Source: Maritalea sp047634455 (GTDB taxonomy: Bacteria > Pseudomonadota > Alphaproteobacteria > Rhizobiales > Devosiaceae). From it: 64,000 nucleotides of DNA. This document shows, in pieces, positions 46,145-54,551 of this stretch. The stretch is from contig NZ_JBLIAI010000003.1 of assembly GCF_047634455.1 (NCBI RefSeq), forward strand, positions 76,708-140,707. Reading direction: 5' to 3'. Each line of letters begins with the position of its first letter. Position 1 is the first letter of the stretch. The position numbers and the translations under genes are program-made. Under the pieces are notes generated by a model. That model saw only the letters and a program-made list of their open reading frames with translations, made no database searches and was not told the DNA's origin.

Positions 46145-47122
46145 GTGAAACAGATTAGCAAAATTCTTACCGGCGCACTCATCGCCGGCGTCCTTATGTC
46201 GCCAGCGGTTGCTGAAGAAATGAAACGCATTGCCATTTCGACAATTGTTGAAGTGCCAGCGCTAATTGAAACCCGAGATGGTGCACTCGCGGCCTTGGCA
46301 GAACGTGGATATGTTGTTGGCGTTAACCTTGAAGTTGATTATCAAAACGCCAACGGCAACATGCCAACACAACAGCAAATTGCGAAGAAATTCGTTGGTG
46401 ATAATCCTGATGTGATCATGCCGATTACGACGCCGACCTCACAAGCAGTAATTGCTTCAACCGACACAATCCCGATTGTGTTTGCCACTGTTACCGATCC
46501 GATAAAAGCCAAACTGATCACACAGTACAAACAGCCCGGCGGTAATGTGACCGGCGTTTCTGACGCGGCGCCAATTGTCCAGCAACTCGACTTGATGGAA
46601 ACGATTGTTCCCGGACTCAAGAGAATCGGTTTCATCTATAATCCGGGTCTGGACAATGCATTGGCAACGCTCGGTTGGATGAAAGATTTGGCGGGACCAC
46701 GCGGTATTGAAATTGTGGAATCACCAGCACCAACAACCAATGAAGTTGGTATTGCGACACGTAAATTGATCGGCAAAGTCGACGCGATTTATGTGCCTAA
46801 CGACACGACGGTGGTTGCCGCTCTCGAAGCGATTATAAAAGTTGGGCAAGATGTCGACATGCCGATCTTTGCGGGTGAAACGGGCGCTGTCGCGCGTGGT
46901 GCTATCGCATCGGTTGGTTTGGACTATCTTGCGGTTGGCGAAATTGCTGGCAATATGATCGCGGACATATTGGACGGTAAGAAGCCGGGCGAAATTGACG
47001 CTGTTATTGCTTATGAAGTTCTAAGCAAGTTCAAAATTGTCGTCAATAAAGGTTCGGCCGAAAAGATGGGCGTGACCATACCGGATGGGCTGCTCAAAAT
47101 TGCCACCGAAATCATCGAATAG
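46145..47122 (+). CDS. ABC transporter substrate-binding protein (ABC_sub_bind/TrpX type)
   Basis: About 325 aa. GTG 46145 follows GGGAGGAA and gives a proper signal peptide (MKQISKILTGALIAG, then SPAVA|EE); a longer upstream frame without ribosome site is rejected. The mature protein has the family pattern of type I binding proteins: IAISTIVEVPALIETRDG, PDVIMPITTPTSQAVI, PIVFATVTDPI, GGNVTGVSD and VDAIYVPNDTTVV. Relatives bind aromatic amino acids or other ring compounds. Together with hutU in the divergent operon, an imidazole-type ligand is conceivable, but this is a guess. Confidence 0.88.
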   Translation: MKQISKILTGALIAGVLMSPAVAEEMKRIAISTIVEVPALIETRDGALAALAERGYVVGVNLEVDYQNANGNMPTQQQIAKKFVGDNPDVIMPITTPTSQAVIASTDTIPIVFATVTDPIKAKLITQYKQPGGNVTGVSDAAPIVQQLDLMETIVPGLKRIGFIYNPGLDNALATLGWMKDLAGPRGIEIVESPAPTTNEVGIATRKLIGKVDAIYVPNDTTVVAALEAIIKVGQDVDMPIFAGETGAVARGAIASVGLDYLAVGEIAGNMIADILDGKKPGEIDAVIAYEVLSKFKIVVNKGSAEKMGVTIPDGLLKIATEIIE

Positions 47123-47129
47123 TAAAATT

Positions 47130-47154
47130 TGGGCCGGTGTTGTTCATCGGCCCA
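47130..47154 (+). terminator. Hairpin after the binding-protein gene (attenuating terminator)
   Basis: TGGGCCGGTG and CATCGGCCCA pair over 10 bp (one G-T) around a TTGTT loop, 8 nt after the stop codon. A weak T-rich tract follows. Because the permease and ATPase genes continue downstream, it probably lowers their expression relative to the binding protein or protects its mRNA 3' end. Confidence 0.65.
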
Positions 47155-47212
47155 TTTCTCACCTTCTTGATAAAGATAGCGCGCTTAGGCGCTGCTCGTA
47201 AGGTCAATCCAT

Positions 47213-48118
47213 ATGTCATTATATGAAATTCTAGGCACGCTTGAGACAGGGTTCATCTTTGGTCTTGTGGCCTTAGGCGCATACCTAACATTTAGAATTC
47301 TCGATTTTCCTGATCTAACCGTGGAGGGAAGCTTTCCACTAGGCGCCGCAGTTGCAGCAACTCTCATCGTAAACGCGGGATGGAACCCCTGGCTAGCGAC
47401 CGGAGCGGCTGGCCTTGTTGGGTTTTCGGCTGGATATATGACGGCCCTTCTCAATGTACGATTTAAGATTCTGCATATCCTTGCCGGGATTTTGATGGCA
47501 ATTTCGCTCTATTCGATCAACCTGCGCATTATGTCTGGCCCCAACAAACCATTGCTGGGTGTGGAGACGGTATTCAGCTCGTTTGAGTGGATTGGCGTGG
47601 TAGGTTATGTCATCAACCCAATATTTCTCGGCATCATCGTGTTGTTGTTTAAAATTCTGCTGGATCTGTTCCTTTCTACGGGCTGGGGTATATCCATGCG
47701 CGCTGCGGGGTCAAACCCAGAAATGGCACAAGCAAATGGCGTTGATGTTGGTAAAATGAAACTCTATGGCGTTGGAATTGCCAACGCGCTCACGGCTTTT
47801 GCTGGTGCATTGTTCGCGCAAATCTTTGGCGCAGCCGACGCTTATATGGGCATCGGCGTGATCATTGTTGGCTTGGCTTCAGTTATCGTTGGCACATCAA
47901 TACTGCCGTCGCGTACAATCTGGATGGCAACATTGGCTTGTTTGATCGGGGCGGTCTTGTACCGACTTTCGGTCGCACTTGCCCTCAACGCAGATTTCCT
48001 TGGTTTGCAGGCTTCAGACGTTCAGCTGGTGACAGCAGTTTTGGTTGCCATCGCGCTTATTGGCCAACAACAGGGCGCGTCACTGCTCAACATTTTCAAG
48101 TCGGAGAAAAATAAATGA
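47213..48118 (+). CDS. ABC transporter permease
   Basis: 301 aa, eight or so hydrophobic segments, BPD_transp_2 family. Segments LGAYLTFRILDFPDLTVEGSFPLGAA near the start and RAAGSNPEMAQANGVDV in the ATPase-contact loop are typical of the permease partner of ABC_sub_bind proteins. It overlaps the ATPase gene by 4 nt. AAGGT precedes the ATG. Confidence 0.9.
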   Translation: MSLYEILGTLETGFIFGLVALGAYLTFRILDFPDLTVEGSFPLGAAVAATLIVNAGWNPWLATGAAGLVGFSAGYMTALLNVRFKILHILAGILMAISLYSINLRIMSGPNKPLLGVETVFSSFEWIGVVGYVINPIFLGIIVLLFKILLDLFLSTGWGISMRAAGSNPEMAQANGVDVGKMKLYGVGIANALTAFAGALFAQIFGAADAYMGIGVIIVGLASVIVGTSILPSRTIWMATLACLIGAVLYRLSVALALNADFLGLQASDVQLVTAVLVAIALIGQQQGASLLNIFKSEKNK

Positions 48119-48909
48119 TTGAGCTCAACAACGTTCACGTGACTTTTAACAAAGGCACACCGCTTGAAACACGTGCTTTGCGAGGTGTTGATCTACAAGT
48201 GCCAGAGGGGCAGTTTTTGACCGTCATTGGATCAAACGGCGCGGGCAAATCTACCGCCTTGAATGTGATGGCTGGGCATGCTCCCGTCGAAAAAGGCTCC
48301 GTGCATGTTGATGACATGGACGTCACCAATTGGCCGGTTCACAAGCGGTCCAAGTTTGTATCACGCGTGTTCCAAGACCCTAAAATGGGCACCTGTGAGG
48401 ACCTGTCAATCCTTGAAAACTTCGCTTTGGCCAGTGGTCGAACCAATCACCGAGGTTTTAGGTTTGCCGTAAAATCGTCGATGCGTGACGAAGCTGCCGA
48501 GCGCCTTAAGGTTTTGGGCCTTGGCTTGGAAGACCGGCTTGATGACAAGGTGGGGCTTCTTTCTGGTGGGCAACGTCAAGGTGTAAGCTTGCTGATGGCA
48601 GCAACCGGGGAAACACGTTTGCTCTTACTTGATGAGCACACGGCAGCTCTCGACCCGAAAACCGGCGGGTTTGTGCTTGAGTTAACAAACAAGATTGTTA
48701 GTGAACTCAAGCTGACAGCTGTCATGGTTACCCACTCAATGGCGCAAGCGCTGCACACGGGGGACCGCACCATTATGTTCCACCGTGGCAAAATCGTTTT
48801 CGATGCGCAGGGTGAATTGCGCGACAAAATGGAAGTCAAAGACTTGCTTGAATTGTTCAAACATGAGCAAGGCGAAGAACTCGCCGATGACAGCCTGCTG
48901 CTCGGCTAA
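48115..48909 (+). CDS. ABC transporter ATP-binding protein
   Basis: 264 aa. Walker A GSNGAGKST (39-47), Q-loop VFQDPKMGTCEDLS, signature LSGGQRQGVSLL and Walker B LLLLDEHTAALDP, with His after the catalytic Glu in place of the usual Pro as in this subfamily; the switch His is in VMVTHSMAQAL. Completes the three-part importer (binding protein, permease, single ATPase). Confidence 0.92.
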   Translation: MIELNNVHVTFNKGTPLETRALRGVDLQVPEGQFLTVIGSNGAGKSTALNVMAGHAPVEKGSVHVDDMDVTNWPVHKRSKFVSRVFQDPKMGTCEDLSILENFALASGRTNHRGFRFAVKSSMRDEAAERLKVLGLGLEDRLDDKVGLLSGGQRQGVSLLMAATGETRLLLLDEHTAALDPKTGGFVLELTNKIVSELKLTAVMVTHSMAQALHTGDRTIMFHRGKIVFDAQGELRDKMEVKDLLELFKHEQGEELADDSLLLG

Positions 48910-48936
48910 TTGGATTGCAAACTGGAGATTTAATAT

Positions 48937-49554
48937 ATGGCATGGATTGAGACCGTTCCATACGAGGATGCCTCGGGTCGGCTAAAACAGCTCTATGACC
49001 GCGTGAAGGGTCCAGACAATAATGTCGATAATATCATGATGATGCATTCGCTGCGTCCACATACAATGGAGGGCCATATGGCCATCTATAAGTATGTGCT
49101 GCACCATTCAGCCAACACATTGCCGAAATGGTTCCTTGAAGCTATTGGCACCTTTGTCAGCTACTTGAACGAATGTAATTATTGTTTCGAGCATCACTAT
49201 GTGGGCATGAAACGCAATCTAGCAGATGATCCACGGTCTGCGGAGATTCGGCGCGCAATCGTTGCTGGAGACATTCAAAGCGCACCGCTAGATGTTCAAC
49301 AAAAAGCTGCGATGTTGTATGCGTATGAATTGACAAAAAACGCGGGCGCTATGCGCGAAGACCACGTAAAAGCGCTCAGAAATGTGGGGTTTGATGATGG
49401 GGAAATTCTCGAAATCAATCAAGTTACCGCCTATTTCAGCTATGCAAATCGCACAGTGCTTGGTCTGGGTTGTTCAACCGAGGGCGATATTATCGGCCTA
49501 TCGCCAAACAATTCAAAAGACCCCACGGATTGGTCTCACACCCAAATTTCATGA
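48937..49554 (+). CDS. AhpD-like carboxymuconolactone decarboxylase family protein
   Basis: 205 aa, all-helical. ECNYCFEHHYVGMKR carries the CxxC-x-x-H redox motif of AhpD-like peroxidase-related proteins, preceded by WFLEAIGTFVSYLN. Usual partners are alkyl hydroperoxide systems, but many copies sit in catabolic operons with unknown roles. 27 nt after the ATPase gene and followed by a terminator, so it is the last gene of the importer operon. Confidence 0.85.
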   Translation: MAWIETVPYEDASGRLKQLYDRVKGPDNNVDNIMMMHSLRPHTMEGHMAIYKYVLHHSANTLPKWFLEAIGTFVSYLNECNYCFEHHYVGMKRNLADDPRSAEIRRAIVAGDIQSAPLDVQQKAAMLYAYELTKNAGAMREDHVKALRNVGFDDGEILEINQVTAYFSYANRTVLGLGCSTEGDIIGLSPNNSKDPTDWSHTQIS

Positions 49555-49592
49555 ACCCAAAACTCTGACGTTGATTTCCCAACGTTTAACTG

Positions 49593-49618
49593 GGCCGCGT
49601 ATATCGCGGTCTTTTTTG
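49593..49618 (+). terminator. Rho-independent terminator
   Basis: GGCCGCG and CGCGGTC pair (one G-T) around a TATAT loop, followed by six T. It ends the importer/AhpD operon and marks the left border of the MntR region. Confidence 0.85.
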
Positions 49619-49768
49619 TGTTTCAAAACCTGAACCGTCCGGCACGATGGCACCCATACGATCAGGCTTTCGCCAAGTGAACTCTACCTACCAGCATCTT
49701 CGATCCAAGTGCTTTTCTTGCAGGTCAACACCGGCCAATTTCGAAATCGATTGCGTGTTCTGGTTATG

Positions 49769-50215
49769 TCATTTGTGTTTGGCACGTGTGAAATTATTGA
49801 AAACCCGGAGCGTTTCCGCACTCACATGATGTTCAATACCTTCCGCATCATGTTCAGCGGTGTTGGCAGAAATACCTAGGGCAATCAGGAAATCTACAAC
49901 TGTGCGATGCCGTTCGCGACAGGACGTGGCGAGCCGCCGCCCCGCTTGGGTTAACTGGATTGGCCTATAGGGCTCATGCGAGATCAGGTTTTCACGTTTC
50001 AGACGGGCGAGGTTCTTAGTGACAGTGGGCTTCGTCACGCCCAGACGTTCGGCAATATCTTTAGGCCGCGCGGAGCCGTTCAGGTGAATGAGATCCGCGA
50101 TAAGTTCAACATAATCCTCAACCATCTCACTTTGATGGGCCGCGCGCACAGATTCAAACTGGCGAACTTGATCCTTGACGGGTCGTTTGGCGGCGTCGGA
50201 ATGAGGTTTTGTCAT
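49769..50215 (-). CDS. mntR: MntR-type manganese-dependent transcriptional regulator
   Basis: 148 aa, DtxR/MntR family, close in layout to E. coli MntR. The winged helix reads EMVEDYVELIADLIHLNGSARPKDIAERLGVTKPTVTKNLARLKRENLI (within 30-80). The metal-site helices include RERHRTVVDFLIALGIS and AEHDAEGIEHHVSAETL, which supply the His/Glu/Asp ligands seen in this family. No SH3-like third domain, as expected for MntR. Divergent from a di-haem cytochrome/ABC operon whose promoter carries two palindromes, making autoregulation and control of that operon likely. Confidence 0.92.
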   Translation of the reverse strand: MTKPHSDAAKRPVKDQVRQFESVRAAHQSEMVEDYVELIADLIHLNGSARPKDIAERLGVTKPTVTKNLARLKRENLISHEPYRPIQLTQAGRRLATSCRERHRTVVDFLIALGISANTAEHDAEGIEHHVSAETLRVFNNFTRAKHK

Positions 50216-50269
50216 ATCTGCACTTGCATTCTAAATAGGTTGAATTCTGTATGAACGTAAATTCGGTCC

Positions 50270-50313
50270 TTGACAATGAGTTAGCCATGGCTAATTTAGT
50301 TAGCCGTAGCTAA
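50270..50313 (+). promoter_or_regulatory. Promoter overlapped by two tandem MntR-type palindromes
   Basis: TTGACA (50270-50275) and TAATTT (50292-50297) form a promoter with a 16-nt spacer. TTAGCCATGGCTAA (50281-50294) is a perfect 14-bp palindrome between these boxes, and TTAGCCGTAGCTAA (50300-50313) is a second, near-perfect copy 19 bp further on. Bound regulator would block RNA polymerase directly. The divergent mntR gene is the obvious source of the repressor; binding itself is inferred. Confidence 0.8.
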
Positions 50314-50327
50314 TTTCTGGATGCACA

Positions 50328-52181
50328 ATGAAACGTTTTCTATCCGCCGCCGCCCTCTTTTTGCTGCCTATAGCAGCATATGCCACGCCGATTAAGGAGG
50401 CTCCATGGGTGCCGCGCGCTGCCGCATATCGAATGACCCTGTTTTTAGGAAACCTTGACCCAATGCCGTGGGATCAATTGGCGCGCAGCTGGAACAGTCC
50501 GGTTGCAGGTAGCGCACGCGACGTGGCAGCGTCTTCAAAAATGTCGGCAGCTGAAATTATGGCGCTGAATGCAGCCCTAGAAGGTAAAGACCGTCAGGCG
50601 TTGTTTCAGACAGCAACCGATGTGGTGGAAAATGGTATTTTGCAATCTCTTGTCGCGGCACATGACGCCCTGGGCACCCCGGCAGCCGCACAGAATGTCG
50701 CGTTGGCCGAGGCGCTGTACCGCGCGTTTGCCGACGGGATAAAAGCCGGTGACCCCAACGGTTTTCGAGAGCTCGGCCGCGCTTGGTTGACTTTGAATTC
50801 GGCGGTTGGGAGCGCTGGTTTATCGCGATCCGGCACACTAGAGCCAGATCGCGACGCCTTCACCGCAGCTCACCAAGCAATCGAAACCTATTTGCGCGAC
50901 AATTATACCGCCGACAATTTTGCACCACGTGCCAAACTGTCGTCGGTGCCAGAAACCATTGCACAAAGCGGCGCGCCAGTTGAACTGCCAACATCTTTGC
51001 CACCTGGAACAAATATAGCCGATCAGCGCGAATTTCCACGGCTGGTGTTGCAATTCGAAGAGGCGGGCCTTGACGAGGCAGACATGCCATTGGTTGCCTA
51101 TGGTGACATGTTGTTTGACAGCCCCCAGATTTTTGGCGGGCCTGCCCGAGATCTGGGTATTTCCTGTTCCACATGTCACAATCGGTCAGACGTGAACCGT
51201 GATTTTTTCATTCCCGGGCTTAGCAGTCGTGCAGGTGGTATGGATGTGGATGGATCGTTCTTCAACCCAATGTTCAACGACCGTACAGATGATCATCTTG
51301 ATACACCTTCACTGCGCGGCATCCGATTTACCGCCCCTTATGGCCGGGATGGGCGTGAAGCGAGCTTGCGCGATTTTACCCGCAACGTCATCGTGACAGA
51401 ATTCGCAGGCAAAGAACCCACACCGTTCCAGTTGGACGCCTTGCTGGCCTACATGCGCCAATTTGATTTTTTGCCCAATGCGCAAATTGATCGGGCAGGT
51501 AATTTAACCGATCTTGCCTCTGAGGCCGCAAAACGAGGCGAAATTATCTTCAATACACCGTATGACGGGTTGAATGGGCGCGCATGTGCAAGCTGTCACA
51601 CACCGGATCGTAATTTTCGCGACGGACAGACCTATGATATTGGCTCATCCACCCCCCCATTTACAGGCGGTACAGTCACCCAGTTTGAAACGCCAACATT
51701 GCGCAATATCAACTTTTCTGCGCCCTATATGCATGACGGTTCATTACCAACACTAGCAAGCGTGGTCGCCTGGTTTGATAGCACCAAATCGCTAGGGTTG
51801 GGCACGGTGGAACGCGCCGATCTGGTGGCCTATCTTGAGGCTGTGGGCGACGGCAAAGACCCCTACCAAGTATTCGAAGGTCGCAACAGCACCTTCCGTC
51901 TTGCCTTTGATGAATTGACCACTTTTGCCTCGACCTTGAATACACTCATCCCAATGCAGGACGCTGAAAATATTGCACTTTTGGTGGACACAGTTGCACC
52001 TGATTTGTCGGCGGATGCCGCCGTGATGGTCAATCAGGCTGCCAAGCCTGACGTTTACCGGCTGTCTGCTCATCTGCGTGCCGTGGGGGAGGCCAGTGCT
52101 GCGGGCGATTGGGGCGAAGCTGCCGCTGAATGGGCAGCGTTCAAGAAGCTGCAATCTGAAATTGACAAAGGAATGTATTGA
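50328..52181 (+). CDS. Di-haem cytochrome c peroxidase/MauG-like protein
   Basis: 617 aa, exported (signal KRFLSAAALFLLPIAAYA). Two c-type haem motifs: CSTCH (280-284) and CASCH (420-424). The region between and after them (DTPSLRGIRFTAPYGRDGREASLRDF; TPTLRNINFSAPYMHDGSLPTLASVVAWF) is typical of bacterial di-haem peroxidases and MauG relatives. Residues 25-220 are a helical domain I do not recognise and make it far longer than classical CcpA (about 330-350 aa). First gene of the MntR-box operon; its TGA overlaps the next ATG. Confidence 0.88.
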   Translation: MKRFLSAAALFLLPIAAYATPIKEAPWVPRAAAYRMTLFLGNLDPMPWDQLARSWNSPVAGSARDVAASSKMSAAEIMALNAALEGKDRQALFQTATDVVENGILQSLVAAHDALGTPAAAQNVALAEALYRAFADGIKAGDPNGFRELGRAWLTLNSAVGSAGLSRSGTLEPDRDAFTAAHQAIETYLRDNYTADNFAPRAKLSSVPETIAQSGAPVELPTSLPPGTNIADQREFPRLVLQFEEAGLDEADMPLVAYGDMLFDSPQIFGGPARDLGISCSTCHNRSDVNRDFFIPGLSSRAGGMDVDGSFFNPMFNDRTDDHLDTPSLRGIRFTAPYGRDGREASLRDFTRNVIVTEFAGKEPTPFQLDALLAYMRQFDFLPNAQIDRAGNLTDLASEAAKRGEIIFNTPYDGLNGRACASCHTPDRNFRDGQTYDIGSSTPPFTGGTVTQFETPTLRNINFSAPYMHDGSLPTLASVVAWFDSTKSLGLGTVERADLVAYLEAVGDGKDPYQVFEGRNSTFRLAFDELTTFASTLNTLIPMQDAENIALLVDTVAPDLSADAAVMVNQAAKPDVYRLSAHLRAVGEASAAGDWGEAAAEWAAFKKLQSEIDKGMY

Positions 52182-53041
52182 TGCTGAACCGGCGCGTATT
52201 TCTGACATCACTCACCGCTCTGGCTCTGAGTACATCCGTAGCTTTTGCACAAGAAACGCTAAAAATCGCCTTTATTCCACAGGAAAATCCTGAAAAACTG
52301 TTGGGGGATATTGACGTTATTACGTCATGGATGGGCGAGCAATTGGGCCAACCGGTTTTAGGGTTTGTAACCTTTGATCATGCAGCCGCAGTTGAGGCTT
52401 TGCGTAACGGTGATGCCGATATTTCTTTCATGGGGGCATTGCCTTTTGTGCTGGCGGAGGCCGAAATGGGTGCCGAACCTCTGGTGTCAGAAATTTATCG
52501 AGGCTACCCCAGTTATGCAGGTCGAATTTTCGTTCGCAATGACAGCGGCATTGACACACTTGCCGACCTGAAGGGGCGTGACATTGCCTTTGCTGATCCG
52601 GTATCTGAATCAGGTTACCTATATCCTCTTGACCTGTTTGTGGAAGAGGGGCTGTTCGAAGGTACGCGGGGCGCTGACAATTTTTTTGGCAATATTTTCT
52701 TTGCCGGGGGGTATCAGCAGGCCATGCAAGCGATGGCAAATGGACTTGTGGATGCAGCAGGGGCCAGCCAATATGCTGACATGCTTTTGACGCCCAATCA
52801 GCAGGCAGAGATCAAGGTGATCGGCGAATCTGTGCAAATTCCTAGTCACGCAGTCATCGCCCGCCCAGACTTAGACGAAGATATAAAGGCACGTTTTACG
52901 ACGATGATGATGTCGTTGAATAGCCCGGAGAACCAGCATTTGTTGACCTATCTGTACGGACCGGATGGGTATGTTGTTTCAGATGTTGCCGCCTATGAAG
53001 GCGTGCGCGAGAAAGCAAAAAAATATGGCCTATTGCGATGA
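52181..53041 (+). CDS. PhnD-like periplasmic binding protein with altered ligand site
   Basis: 286 aa with a clear signal peptide (RRVFLTSLTALAL ending SVAFAQ). Family features: IAFIPQENPEKLL, DADISFMGALPFVLAEA, GRIFVRNDSGIDTLADLKGRDIAFADP. In phosphonate/phosphite binders the next segment is STSGYL, whose Ser/Thr hold the oxyanion; here it is SESGYL, placing a Glu there, and the usual His of the SHDAAL motif is Tyr (GGYQQAM). A phosphonate ligand is therefore unlikely. With a MntR-controlled promoter, a metal or metal complex is my preferred guess. ATG 52181 overlaps the upstream stop. Confidence 0.85.
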   Translation: MLNRRVFLTSLTALALSTSVAFAQETLKIAFIPQENPEKLLGDIDVITSWMGEQLGQPVLGFVTFDHAAAVEALRNGDADISFMGALPFVLAEAEMGAEPLVSEIYRGYPSYAGRIFVRNDSGIDTLADLKGRDIAFADPVSESGYLYPLDLFVEEGLFEGTRGADNFFGNIFFAGGYQQAMQAMANGLVDAAGASQYADMLLTPNQQAEIKVIGESVQIPSHAVIARPDLDEDIKARFTTMMMSLNSPENQHLLTYLYGPDGYVVSDVAAYEGVREKAKKYGLLR

Positions 53042-53808
53042 CGGAATGCCTTGTTCTTTCCAGAATATCCCATCATTTTGATGGCGTCTGTGCCTTAAAC
53101 AACATAGATTTGACGGTGTCACAAGGTGAGCGCATCGCGCTTTTGGGACCATCCGGTGCGGGGAAATCCACGCTACTAGCGATACTGGATCGTCAACTGC
53201 CCTTGAACAAGGGTACGGCACGGATTCTGGACAAGTCCTTGGCTAAGGGCGACGCGTTTACCCGTATAGACCGCGCCAATGTAGGGTTTATTTTTCAGGA
53301 GTTCGCGCTGTTGGATCGTCTTAGTGTGTACCAGAACGTAATGAACGGCCGTTTGGGTCGCACAAGGCGCTGGCCGTCACTTTGGGGGCAATTTGATACC
53401 CGGGATCATTTGGTCGTTGCCAGCGTTTTATCTGATGTAGGGCTGTCTGAATTTGCAAACAGGCGCGCAGATCAACTCTCAGGGGGGCAGCGTCAGCGCG
53501 TGGCGATTGCACGTTGCCTTGCTCAGGAGCCAAAATTGATCCTAGCGGACGAACCCGTAAGTAACCTTGATCCGACCCGGGCCGCCAACCTGTTAGCACT
53601 GATCACAGCGCGCACACATAGTGACGGCACAAGCGTTATCTTCAGCTCGCACCAGCCCGATCTTGCCCGGCAGTTTTCTGATCGCGTCATCGGACTGCGC
53701 AATGGTGAAATCCTGTTTGATCAGCCCTCATCAACTGTCAGCCAGACAGACATCGCACAGCTTTACGACGGCGCGCACATCGAACTTGACTTGCGTGTGG
53801 TCAATTAA
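53038..53808 (+). CDS. PhnC-like ABC transporter ATP-binding protein
   Basis: 256 aa. Walker A GPSGAGKST near 39-47, Q-loop FIFQEFALLDRLSVYQN, signature LSGGQRQRVAIARCLA, Walker B LILADEPVSNLDP, switch His in FSSHQPDLA. The stretch VMNGRLGRTRRWPSLWGQF between Q-loop and signature is characteristic of PhnC-type ATPases. Overlaps both neighbours (4 nt and 1 nt), so the transporter genes are tightly coupled. Confidence 0.9.
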   Translation: MTECLVLSRISHHFDGVCALNNIDLTVSQGERIALLGPSGAGKSTLLAILDRQLPLNKGTARILDKSLAKGDAFTRIDRANVGFIFQEFALLDRLSVYQNVMNGRLGRTRRWPSLWGQFDTRDHLVVASVLSDVGLSEFANRRADQLSGGQRQRVAIARCLAQEPKLILADEPVSNLDPTRAANLLALITARTHSDGTSVIFSSHQPDLARQFSDRVIGLRNGEILFDQPSSTVSQTDIAQLYDGAHIELDLRVVN

Positions 53809-54551
53809 TGAGCAGACAATTGATCTGGATATTTGCTGGCGGTGTCGTGGTTTGGGCCGCGCTGAGTATGGACATTAGTGCAGACAGATTGTCCCTCGCC
53901 ATCCCACGCCTTGGTGAATTTCTTGGCCGCATGTTTCCGCCGGATTGGAGTGTCTGGCCCGAAATTTTGAAAGGCATGATTGAAACATTGCGTATAGCGA
54001 TCCTGGGCACGTTCTTTTCTGTGCTTCTATCAGCGGGTCTTGCTGTGCTGGCGTCCCAAAGGCTGTTTCCGCGCCTGATCTGGCAGCCTGTGCGCGCATT
54101 TCTTGCAATGATCAGAGCAATTCCGTTAATCGTGATCGCAATGCTTATGGTCGCCTCAGTTGGGCTTGGCCCATTGCCCGGCATTCTGGCCATAACGATT
54201 CACGCGACCGGCATGCTGGCAAAGTTTTACGCTGAGGCCATCGATAACGTCTCCGAGGCACCGGTCAGCGCCCTTGCAAGTGCAGGCGCATCTCGCGCAC
54301 AGCAATTGCGTTGGGGTATATGGCCGCAAATGGCACCTGTGATCCTGCGTGATACCATATTCCGTTTTGAACTGAACCTACGCGAAAGCCTGGTTTTGGG
54401 TATTGTCGGTGCGGGAGGGATCGGCTTGTACGTACAGACTTATGTCCGCTCTTTTCAATATGACAAAGCCGCAGCGGTTACGCTGGCCATTGTCGCACTT
54501 GTCCTTATGTCAGAATTTGTCGCTGTGATCGTACAACGCAAGTTCTCCTAG
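53808..54551 (+). CDS. PhnE-like ABC transporter permease
   Basis: 247 aa, about six membrane segments, BPD_transp_1 family. GMIETLRIAILGTFFSVLLSAGLAVLA, RAIPLIVIAMLMV and ALASAGASRAQQLRWGIWPQMAPVI (the EAA-type loop that docks on the ATPase), then RESLVLGIVGAGGIGLYVQ, match PhnE proteins. Last gene of the MntR-box operon. Confidence 0.9.
   Translation: MSRQLIWIFAGGVVVWAALSMDISADRLSLAIPRLGEFLGRMFPPDWSVWPEILKGMIETLRIAILGTFFSVLLSAGLAVLASQRLFPRLIWQPVRAFLAMIRAIPLIVIAMLMVASVGLGPLPGILAITIHATGMLAKFYAEAIDNVSEAPVSALASAGASRAQQLRWGIWPQMAPVILRDTIFRFELNLRESLVLGIVGAGGIGLYVQTYVRSFQYDKAAAVTLAIVALVLMSEFVAVIVQRKFS

Noticed and set aside
52178..52180. TTG start for the PhnD-like gene
   Set aside because: ATG one codon later overlaps the upstream stop (TGATG), a common coupling signal.
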